DNA of 13,195 nt from Crocinitomicaceae bacterium (lineage in GTDB: Bacteria; Bacteroidota; Bacteroidia; Flavobacteriales_D; Crocinitomicaceae), in NCBI GenBank assembly GCA_024643585.1, contig JAHEMP010000032.1, positions 1 to 13,195 of the forward strand, given 5' to 3'. Every line of letters begins with the position of its first letter. Positions within the stretch are counted from its first letter, which is position 1. This document shows positions 8,201-13,195 of this stretch, one piece after another. A program made the position numbers and the translations under genes. The notes below the pieces were generated by a model. It was given only the letters and a program-made list of their open reading frames with translations. It had not been told where the DNA came from and did no database searches.

Positions 8201-9013
8201 TTAGCCGTTTCTGCTACAGGAACATATACAGTAAGCGTTATTGGTGTTTGTGGAATTTCTTTTGATACTGTTGTAGTTTCTGCTTCTGCATTAACGTACA
8301 CAGGTTACTTGATGGCAGACACAATGACATTCTGTGCTGGTGGTTCTGCATTGTTGACTTCTTCAATGCCAGCAACAACTTACAGTTGGACAGGTGGATC
8401 TACTGATGATTCATTGGTTGTTACTACTGGAGGTACATATACTTTGAATATAACAGATGCATGTGGTTCTGGTACAGAATCGGTAGTAATTACTGAATTG
8501 ACCGCTCCTACAGCTTCGTTTACTGCAAGTAATGTATTTATGACAGCAGTATTAAACAATACGACTGGTGCAAATGGTACAGCAACATATGCTTGGAACT
8601 TTGGTGATGGTGGAACATCTACCGTTGAAAGTCCAACTCATATTTATATGGCGCCAGGAATGTACTATGTTACGTTGACTGTCACAAATGAGTGTGGAAC
8701 AAGTACATTTGGAGACTCTGTTTTAGCGTCTATAGTTGGTTTAGAAGAAATAGCTGGATTGGGAACTATTGGAGTATACCCGAACCCATCTAACGGTCTT
8801 TTCCAAATTGATTTCGATATGAACAATGACATGAATGTTTCTATTCTTGTTACTAATGTTCTTGGTGAATCAGTTTACGTGAAAGACTTAGGTTCTATCA
8901 ACGGAACGCACAAAGATGCGATTGACATTACTAGTGCAGCTCCTGGAGTTTACTATGTAACCATCGTTTCTAACAACGAAAGAATTATGACAAGCAAATT
9001 GGTAAAACAATAG
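5246..9013 (+). CDS. T9SS-secreted giant surface protein with extra N-terminal modules (complete, 1255 aa)
   Basis: The ATG at 5246 gives a 30-residue signal peptide ending 'YANSQ', parallel to the neighbour's. Residues about 31-140 form a Cys-rich beta module starting 'CAFGNNQYGSGTAP', a type I recall from other Bacteroidota surface proteins. Residues about 141-235 are an Ig-like module with 'YQWQSSTNGTTYTDI'. Neither is present in the paralogue at 1938. From residue 238 the two are colinear: GEVED-type domain (238-398, 'WIDYNQNG', 'WGETEDYFV'), CARDB-like domain (400-510), beta-helix (about 513-948, cap 'PDVGSDEF'), Ig-like modules (949-1016, 1017-1085), PKD domain (1086-1168, 'YAWNFGDGG') and T9SS type A sorting domain (1169-1255, 'YPNPSNG', ending 'KLVKQ'). 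No enzymatic motif is seen. Surface adhesion or matrix function is an inference; export by T9SS is strongly supported by the C-terminal domain. Confidence 0.96.
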   Translation: MTKILQFALRKSGLGLLVVGLFLTQYANSQCAFGNNQYGSGTAPTVNGATNTVSTCSYLGEFSPVSGFLTTNVYTINVAVSAYVTIFNSSNVAVAWGPAPLSFTPPVNGSYKCQWNTPTGCSGVSGCVTTSVTLVGPSAACTNPAMAGITESNPSAACAGQSITLGLTGNSTGTGLTYQWQSSTNGTTYTDIVGATSASHSLVQSVNTYYQCIVTCAAGTPATSTPVQVQMNSFLNCYCTSNATSTFDEEILNVTLGSLNNSSTCGQTGGPGSMTGQYSDYTNATPAVAIPNLTQGFSYPLSVGVGTCNGNYNNLTKVWIDYNQNGLFTDPGEEVYASPTYIQGPHTETGTIVIPATATVGTTRMRVVTVETTAIGNVNPCGTYSWGETEDYFVNIAVPLANDAGISGFVNPVVPTCTFNDTVSVTLFNYGTDTLTSASINWSWNSVVQTPVFWTGSIPPLSSTTVYVGTVTYAAGDDLAAWTSNPNGVIENPSGSYNDSSIITNLLSGMSGVYTIGGTTPDFPDILSALGALNFAGVCGPTTFDIRSGTYFDQFDLGQVIGMNATNTVTFRSEAGHRDSVIIDFGAAGSGNNYVVLMNNADYFRIEQMTLRNSSTTYGRVFDIQGGSDYNVIYDCNIQTQNNSTTSTNAVVIWSSSSNDNFNTFESNSIIGGSYGVYWYGAGTTSLEEGTVFNNNEWVDNYYYGARFQNQDGIQVTHNRMYGASTYTFRYGMYFSYCDKASTITHNSIESNATSHFVYPFYVYYCDATASGRGLIANNSITTGSSGYTGTNYGMYIYLSGYYDIYNNSVSIVSGSTSSRALYMYQGGGNSLKNNSFTNFGSGYAVYIIGSYAISDMDYNNVWSTTSPLAYYDVNTNTWVDWQTISGFDANGVNVNPGYYGDYDLHVCSDSLNGVGTPLALITDDIDGQPRDASTPDVGSDEFAPLGLPGFLGPDAVVCVGETINLYAGTSADDVLWSTGDTTSMLAVSATGTYTVSVIGVCGISFDTVVVSASALTYTGYLMADTMTFCAGGSALLTSSMPATTYSWTGGSTDDSLVVTTGGTYTLNITDACGSGTESVVITELTAPTASFTASNVFMTAVLNNTTGANGTATYAWNFGDGGTSTVESPTHIYMAPGMYYVTLTVTNECGTSTFGDSVLASIVGLEEIAGLGTIGVYPNPSNGLFQIDFDMNNDMNVSILVTNVLGESVYVKDLGSINGTHKDAIDITSAAPGVYYVTIVSNNERIMTSKLVKQ

Positions 9014-9031
9014 TCATAACAACATAAAATG

Positions 9032-9065
9032 AAAATCCCCTCGGTTTTACCGAGGGGATTTTTTT
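9032..9065 (+). terminator. Rho-independent terminator of the third paralogue
   Basis: A perfect 14-bp stem (9032-9045 with 9049-9062) with a TTT loop runs into seven Ts. The outer stem (AAAATCCCCT) resembles those of the two upstream terminators, but the inner stem and loop differ. Confidence 0.95.
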
Positions 9066-9172
9066 GTTAATAATTATTTGCATTTTATAGAATAAAAAAA
9101 TTACCCAAAGAAAAATCAAAAAATCGCAATAGTTTTAAAATCAAACAAATAACCAATATTTTAATTTATTCT

Positions 9173-9203
9173 TTTGTTTAATGTAAGATTCAGTTTATAT
9201 TTG
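9173..9203 (+). promoter_or_regulatory. Bacteroidota-type promoter of the 9242 operon
   Basis: TTTG at 9173-9176 and TATATTTG at 9196-9203 are 19 bases apart, an exact fit to the Bacteroidota consensus. The first ATG lies 38 bases after the -7 element. It probably drives both the 9242 gene and the reading frames after it, since no terminator or promoter separates them. Confidence 0.72.
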
Positions 9204-9241
9204 ATGGTGAATCAAAATTTATCTATTAAAAACCTACTACT

Positions 9242-9895
9242 ATGAAATCCAAACAATTATTTCTATTCTTTGCACTATTAATTATTGCAAAAGTTAATGC
9301 CCAAGATTGGTCTTCAAAAGTTTACCATTACGGCGAGCTATATCCTGGATACATTGTATCTGCGGAAGGTAAAAAAACGGAAGGTTATATTAAATATGAA
9401 AATCGTTATTCCATGCAAAATGATATTTTGTTTTATACGGACAAAGACGATAAAAAAAGTAAAACTAAATACAGTACTGATGACCTTAAAGAATATATGG
9501 TGGCCGATAAATTATACCACTGTATACATTATTCTGGGGGATTGTTTACAAAGCCAATAAAAGGAAATCTTGTAGTTAAAAAAGGTTGCATTACAGAATA
9601 TGTCTGGTACAATAAAGTAGACAATGCAAACCTTCTCCAAAGAGGATCTAATGAATCAGAAGAGGATTTTTACAATAGAATGTATCCACCTGTTTCGGTT
9701 TATAAAAATCAAAATTTAGAGGATTGCAGAACCGTGGACTATTTTGGGCTTAAGTTTTCATCAAAAATGGCAGAGTTTGTTAAAGAGAATAAAGAACTAT
9801 CTGATAAGGTTGCCAACAAAGAAAAGGGATATGGAATGCTGCAGCTATTGGACATCATTGAAGAGTACAATTCCAAATGCACACCGAAAGAATAA
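9242..9895 (+). CDS. Exported protein of unknown function, 217 aa
   Basis: I do not recognise a named family, though the layout resembles short exported proteins seen in Flavobacteriia. Residues 1-20 form a signal peptide with two lysines, a hydrophobic core and 'VNAQ' before the mature Asp, so a periplasmic or secreted location is likely. The mature part starts with 'GYIVSAEGKKTEGYIKY', which suggests beta strands, has a central 'YSGG' turn, and ends in a Lys/Glu-rich, probably helical stretch (about residues 165-217). There is no lipobox Cys, no T9SS sorting domain and no clear catalytic motif. Lysine-rich composition differs strongly from the Ser/Thr/Asn-rich adhesins upstream. The next gene starts two bases after this stop codon, so the two are probably co-transcribed. 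Confidence 0.85.
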   Translation: MKSKQLFLFFALLIIAKVNAQDWSSKVYHYGELYPGYIVSAEGKKTEGYIKYENRYSMQNDILFYTDKDDKKSKTKYSTDDLKEYMVADKLYHCIHYSGGLFTKPIKGNLVVKKGCITEYVWYNKVDNANLLQRGSNESEEDFYNRMYPPVSVYKNQNLEDCRTVDYFGLKFSSKMAEFVKENKELSDKVANKEKGYGMLQLLDIIEEYNSKCTPKE

Positions 9896-9897
9896 AA

Positions 9898-10746
9898 ATG
9901 ATGAAATTATTGAATTTATTGTTCACAATATTTTGTGTAAGTAGCCTTATTGCACAAGAGCCTGTTTACACTTGGGGTAAACCTCAGACGAACGAAAATC
10001 CTGAAAGAGGCACAGATAAGCTTATTTCATTGGGAGATAAAGGATTTGTACTGTTGAGGCAATCGAGATCTGCTAGTGAAAGCAGTAATTATTGGTTAGA
10101 GTATTATGACCCGAGCCTAACACTCATCAGTAATATAAAAATTGAATTTTCTGTCGGGGTAATGGGAGACTCCTATGATATAGAAAAAATAGTACCGCAA
10201 AAAGGTGTACTCTATGCATTGGTAAGTCATTGGGACAAAACAACCATGTTGAATACTTTGTCGTTAAAAACGGTGAATTTGAATGGTAAACTTGATCATT
10301 ACATGAATTTGACATCACAATCCGCCGAAAAATATATGAACAGAGGTGGATTCGATATAACTTTTTCTGAAAATGGCAAAAAATTATTGGTGATAAATGA
10401 AGCGCCCTTTGAACGCAAAACCTTTGAAAAATTAAGTTTAACTTGTTTTGATGTAGAAACTAAAAAAGAGGACTGGACTCATGCACAAGAATTAAAGACT
10501 CCTTCGGATAGAGGTTACAACAACAATATTGCAATTTCAAATTCGGGAAAGGCTATAATGTTTAAAAAGTATTCTGAAAAAATGAAGTGGTATTATGCTT
10601 TGTTTACTTGCGGAGGACCTGGGGATTGGAACGAAAATTCCCTAAGCATTCTTGGTGAGAGAGTAATTTCTGATTATAAAATTACAACGAACAATGATAA
10701 TGAATTTAGAAAATATAGATGTAAAGGAAATACCATTTCCACTTGA
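9898..10746 (+). CDS. Exported protein of unknown function, N-terminal fragment of a frameshifted gene
   Basis: I chose the ATG at 9898 because it starts right before a clear signal peptide ('MMKLLNLLFTIF...SSLIAQ') and lies two bases past the upstream stop; the ATG at 9877 would add seven charged residues and overlap the previous gene. The mature part has alternating strand-like segments ('KGFVLLRQSRS', 'VLYALVSHWDK', 'KLLVINEAPFE') suggesting a beta-propeller-like or WD-type fold, but no family is recognised. The last roughly 13 codons ('FRKYRCKGNTIST') look unlike the rest, while the +1 frame at the same place reads plausibly into the following reading frame. I therefore take this as the front half of a single protein of about 500 residues, interrupted by a one-base shift near 10710. 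It could still make a truncated secreted product. Confidence 0.7.
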   Translation: MMKLLNLLFTIFCVSSLIAQEPVYTWGKPQTNENPERGTDKLISLGDKGFVLLRQSRSASESSNYWLEYYDPSLTLISNIKIEFSVGVMGDSYDIEKIVPQKGVLYALVSHWDKTTMLNTLSLKTVNLNGKLDHYMNLTSQSAEKYMNRGGFDITFSENGKKLLVINEAPFERKTFEKLSLTCFDVETKKEDWTHAQELKTPSDRGYNNNIAISNSGKAIMFKKYSEKMKWYYALFTCGGPGDWNENSLSILGERVISDYKITTNNDNEFRKYRCKGNTIST

Positions 10747-11395
10747 TTTAGTTTCAAAGATAGAAGGTGGAAATGGAAAAAAAACCGTTCTGCGAAACGT
10801 AACAATGAAGGAAATTCTTTATCGTAAAGATGGACGTGCATTAGTTCTTTTAGAAAAAATTACCTCGAAGAAAGACGGTGTACCTGGGACCCAACCTGTG
10901 CAGTATAGATACGAATGGAATTACAATGATTTTATTGCAATGTGTATAAATGACAATGATCAATCATTGGCTTGGTTTCAAAGTTTCAAAAAGGATCAAA
11001 AAACCATAAATAATGAGGAAGAGGATAATTACGGCTCCGTTATTTATCACTTGAAAAATGATCGGTTGTATGTCTTTTGGAATAATACAGAATTATCTGT
11101 TCCATCAATTCCACCTGCGAGCTGGAAGGAACCTGACGGAACCAAATACGTTAAAAAAGATGCATTTAACGAAAAAACAATGTATGCTACATTTATGCAA
11201 ATCATGGAGTCAGATGGCAGCATGGTCTATAAGAATAGAACGCACGGATTACCTCTATTAAACCTTCATAAAGGGAATGTATTTGAAATGAGTTTGACAA
11301 CACGATTTTTTTTCGATTACCAAGGAGATTTGGTTGTCATGTCTAGTATGAACAATCAGGGTTTAAGGTATCAATTCGGAATTATTGGTTTTTAG
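10694..11395 (+). pseudogene. C-terminal fragment of the same frameshifted exported protein
   Basis: This reading frame overlaps the end of the previous one by 53 bases in the +1 frame. It has no signal peptide and no promoter, and its first ATG lies inside the upstream coding region, so independent translation is unlikely. The residues 'ENIDVKEIPFPLDL' and onward continue smoothly from 'TTNNDNE' of the upstream frame if one base is removed from the TTT or AAAA run at about 10705-10713. The rest is beta-rich with 'GRALVLLEKI', 'YRYEWNYNDFIAMCI' and 'NDRLYVFWNN', and ends 'YQFGIIGF' without a sorting domain. It could be a true mutation, a sequencing or assembly error, or (least likely) programmed frameshifting. 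No function can be assigned. Confidence 0.65.
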
Positions 11396-11437
11396 ATTAA
11401 ATTAATTCAAAAGATCAACTTCAATCCTGAAATAAAA

Positions 11438-11676
11438 TTAGGAAAATACCGCTATTTGGTCAAGTACCGTTACTTCTAAATTTTCAACATCTTTTACAAG
11501 TTTTTATTAGACTTTTATCATGTTCACTGGGTTATTATAGAACCTAATGGGTTTAAATTGGATGTCGCTCGTATTTGTTGAAATTTGGTTATACTCTTCG
11601 CAGAACTTATAAAAAGAGTTATTCGGACGGATTACAGGGTAAATAGTGTAGGTCTCATCCGCAATTATCAAAAACA
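11438..11676 (-). pseudogene. Possible decayed coding remnant
   Basis: One minus-strand frame reads about 54 codons without a stop ('ADETYTIYPVIRP', 'FYKFCEEYNQIS', 'SDIQFKPIRFYNNP') in AT-rich DNA. It then has two adjacent TAA codons (11504-11509) and continues in the same frame with protein-like sequence ('LVKDVENLEVTVLDQIAVF') to a stop at 11438. There is no start and no recognisable family. A remnant of a deleted gene is possible; chance is a serious alternative. Confidence 0.25.
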
Positions 11677-11713
11677 AAAAATGAGGGTTAGCTTTTTGCT
11701 AACCCTCATTTTT
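11677..11713 (-). terminator. Bidirectional intrinsic terminator between convergent genes
   Basis: A perfect 16-bp inverted repeat (11677-11692 with 11698-11713) with a five-T loop is flanked by A and T tracts, so both strands give a hairpin followed by Us. It lies 20 bases past the stop of the minus-strand gene and is the only clear terminator for the + strand operon. Confidence 0.92.
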
Positions 11714-11733
11714 GATTAAAGCTATCAATTAAT

Positions 11734-12588
11734 TTAATCTTTTGTAATCCTTTTTTTAATCAGTTGACCGTTAATACTTGCCTCAACAAAGTAAACACCT
11801 GGTACAAAATGAGTAATATCAGTGGAAACAACATTGCTAGAAGTAATTTCTTTCGATACTATTGAGCCCATTACGTTATAAATATTGACCTCATCAATGA
11901 TAGACTCTGATTGAATTGAGAAGTTATTTTGCACTGGATTAGGATAAAGCTCAAAACTAATTTTTTCATTTTCCATTATAGAAGTGGTTCCTGCACAAGA
12001 TACCGCTACGGAATCTACTCCCCATACGTTGTCGAAATAGCAAATGTTGTCTTGTGTTCTTCCTCCCAAATCAAAATCAGGAAAAATCACAATTTGATCT
12101 ACCATCTCGGATGCATATGGACCTTGACCGATATAACCAGAGAAGTCAAATGTCAAAAGCTCCCACTGGTTGGTTAAGGTATTAGGAATTTTAATTTCTA
12201 CCATTGCAGCTGCAGTCGGAGTCACTAGTTTGATTCCTACATCGCTAATAACAGATTTCCACACCATAATCTTTATTGTACTTGTATTTGCATCTAACAT
12301 AAAAGCACCTAAATCAGCCCCATGTTGACTTTCGCATCCAGCCCAAGGGTTGCCAGCTTGAAGTGCAGTAAATTTGGCTACGGTACACGAAGTATTGATT
12401 CCACTCTTATCTGGATTTTCAATTATTTCTAAAGCTGGATTGGTAGCGTTCTCAAATACAGTCCAGGTCCATGAAGCTCCGTTTCCCGAAGTTTCGAAAT
12501 CAATTGGTACGTTTTGAGCAGTTACTGACCCGGTTATAAGCACAGTTGTTAAACCAAAAAGTGTAGTTCTTAGTAAATTTTTCATCAT
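11734..12588 (-). CDS. T9SS-secreted protein with carbohydrate-binding-like domain, 284 aa
   Basis: The protein begins with two Met codons and a signal peptide ending 'GSVTAQ' (about residue 25). Residues about 28-195 form a jelly-roll-like domain opening 'IDFETSGNGASWTWTVFEN' and closing with 'WELLTFDFSGY' and 'CYFDNVWGV'. I recall this type as the non-catalytic domain beside glycoside hydrolase family 16 and similar enzymes in Flavobacteriia, which suggests glycan binding; that is by resemblance only. Residues about 205-284 are a T9SS type A sorting domain with 'FELYPNPVQNNFSI' and 'VPGVYFVEASINGQLIKKRI'. No glycosidase domain is attached, so it would be a stand-alone binding protein, or the domain could have another ligand. 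The gene upstream on the same strand is a divergent relative. No convincing TAnnTTTG promoter was found in 12589-12680. Confidence 0.92.
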   Translation of the reverse strand: MMKNLLRTTLFGLTTVLITGSVTAQNVPIDFETSGNGASWTWTVFENATNPALEIIENPDKSGINTSCTVAKFTALQAGNPWAGCESQHGADLGAFMLDANTSTIKIMVWKSVISDVGIKLVTPTAAAMVEIKIPNTLTNQWELLTFDFSGYIGQGPYASEMVDQIVIFPDFDLGGRTQDNICYFDNVWGVDSVAVSCAGTTSIMENEKISFELYPNPVQNNFSIQSESIIDEVNIYNVMGSIVSKEITSSNVVSTDITHFVPGVYFVEASINGQLIKKRITKD

Positions 12589-12694
12589 ATAGTAAATTTA
12601 AATTATTGGCACAAGTTAGTGTATTTTGTACAATAACTAACTAAACTTTTAAATATTAACACAATAAATATTTAGTTTTGCTTGCTAAAAGCAA

Positions 12695-12732
12695 TGAAGG
12701 GCTGATTTCTTTTATAAAAAAACAACCCTTCA
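12695..12732 (-). terminator. Probable terminator of the right-edge minus-strand gene
   Basis: The stem TGAAGGGTTG / CAGCCCTTCA (minus strand, 12723-12732 with 12695-12704) has one position that pairs only as G-U in the minus-strand transcript, which supports that direction. Part of the T/A-rich interior can pair as well. The following T tract (TTGCTTTT) is weak. The hairpin starts 20 bases past the stop codon. Confidence 0.6.
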
Positions 12733-12751
12733 AATCTTAAGTTCATGACGG

Positions 12752-13195
12752 TTATTCCACAATAAATCGGACAATATTTGTTTCGGATCCGACAACAACG
12801 TGAGCAAGGTAAACGCCACTAAGCAGGTTCGTCACATCTATCGTGGTATGATTTGTCCCTGGAAACAATCCAGCAACTTTGTTCCCGATAATGTCATAAA
12901 CTGCGACGTTCTCGATATTTCCATTATCAGAGATTATTGTTATATCATTTTTAGCTGGATTTGGAAAGGAATGCAAACCATTAATTTTCGATATAGATTC
13001 AATTCCAAGGGTAGTAGTGTCGGCAATTAATTGAATATCATCAAAGAAATAAGTGGAATTAGGTCCAGCATCGTTGTTTGGACCATATCCAAATAAGAAT
13101 GTGATTACATCGTATATAGCAGGATCACCAGTGAAATCCCAGAAATAATTGGTCCATTCACCAGATACTGTTGTATAAACATTCTTCTCATTTGC
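12752..13195 (-). CDS. T9SS-secreted protein with carbohydrate-binding-like domain, C-terminal part (5' end outside window)
   Basis: The frame is open to the right edge, leaving the last 147 residues. Residues about 1-58 of the fragment ('GEWTNYFWDFTGDP', 'DVITFLFGYGP', 'YFFDDIQLI') match in order the end of the jelly-roll domain of the gene at 11734 ('WELLTFDFSGY', 'CYFDNVWGV'), so the two are distant paralogues. The remainder is a T9SS type A sorting domain with 'SFPNPAKNDITI', 'VAVYDIIGNKV' and 'LLSGVYLAHV', ending 'FIVE'. As with its neighbour, glycan binding is suggested by resemblance but not shown. Whether a catalytic domain precedes it cannot be seen. It shares strand with the neighbour, but the hairpin after its stop suggests separate transcripts. 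Confidence 0.9.
   Translation of the reverse strand, partial: ANEKNVYTTVSGEWTNYFWDFTGDPAIYDVITFLFGYGPNNDAGPNSTYFFDDIQLIADTTTLGIESISKINGLHSFPNPAKNDITIISDNGNIENVAVYDIIGNKVAGLFPGTNHTTIDVTNLLSGVYLAHVVVGSETNIVRFIVE

Larger units (their letters stand above)
11396..11733. other. Convergent intergenic region
   Basis: This 338-base gap lies between the + strand operon and the - strand genes. It holds the hairpin terminator at 11677-11713 and, on the minus strand, a possible decayed coding stretch (11438-11676). No start codon with a promoter, no RNA gene and no mobile-element ends were seen. No terminator specific to the + strand operon is visible before 11677, so that hairpin probably stops both sides. 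Confidence 0.6.

Noticed and set aside
1..9013. Insertion sequence or transposon as cause of the repeats
   Set aside because: The repeated units are coding paralogues with their own terminators. No transposase, terminal inverted repeats or target-site duplications are seen.
9877..9897. Alternative upstream ATG for the second exported protein
   Set aside because: It would overlap the previous gene and put charged residues ahead of the signal peptide. The ATG at 9898 gives a normal signal peptide and normal operon spacing.
11396..11479. In-frame stretch of about 27 codons after the TAG of the 10694 frame
   Set aside because: Short, ends soon at TAA, and overlaps equally protein-like sequence on the other strand. 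The preceding 'QFGIIGF' end looks like a natural terminus. Stop-codon readthrough is not supported.
12589..12680. Promoter for the minus-strand gene at 11734, for example TAACTTGT on the minus strand
   Set aside because: It mismatches the last two positions of TAnnTTTG and has no TTTG at 19-21 bases upstream.
12800..13030. Plus-strand open frame of 76 codons
   Set aside because: It lies opposite the T9SS sorting domain of the minus-strand gene, which has clear family motifs. The plus frame has none.

Overview
The window looks like a low-GC chromosome segment from the phylum Bacteroidota, probably Flavobacteriales. I suspect a Crocinitomicaceae/Fluviicola-like relative, but that finer placement is only an impression from protein style. 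Three things support the phylum. Four proteins end in a type A C-terminal sorting domain of the type IX secretion system (T9SS), which is confined to Bacteroidota. Signal peptides end in the typical '-(A/S)Q' pattern. The promoters match the Bacteroidota housekeeping pattern TTTG-N19..21-TAnnTTTG rather than the E. coli form.

Positions 1-9013 hold three tandem, same-strand paralogues of a very large secreted surface protein. The first (1-1686) is cut by the left window edge; the second (1938-5081) and third (5246-9013) are complete. Their shared plan is signal peptide, GEVED-type domain, CARDB-like Ig domain, a Tyr/Asn-rich right-handed parallel beta-helix, two Ig-like modules, a PKD domain and the T9SS sorting domain. 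The third has about 200 extra N-terminal residues forming two added modules. Genes 2 and 3 have their own Bacteroidota promoters, and all three end in strong intrinsic terminators, so each looks like an independent transcription unit. The last 369 bases of genes 1 and 2 are almost identical, while the beta-helix regions have diverged. This suggests a conserved, possibly homogenised, display module carrying a variable ligand-facing domain.

Positions 9242-11395 (+ strand) look like an operon of small secreted proteins of unknown function. The first is a 217-residue exported protein. Two base pairs after it starts a second exported protein of about 500 residues, which appears broken by a +1 frameshift near 10710 into two overlapping reading frames (9898-10746 and 10694-11395).

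Positions 11396-11733 are a convergent intergenic region. It has a perfect 16-bp hairpin terminator usable from either side and a doubtful decayed coding remnant on the minus strand.

Positions 11734-13195 (- strand) carry two related T9SS cargo proteins, the second cut by the right edge. Each has a carbohydrate-binding-like beta-sandwich followed by a type A sorting domain. Overall the window is an outer-surface/secretome island. The T9SS machinery that would export these proteins is not in the window. No RNA genes, CRISPR arrays, insertion sequences or transposases were seen.
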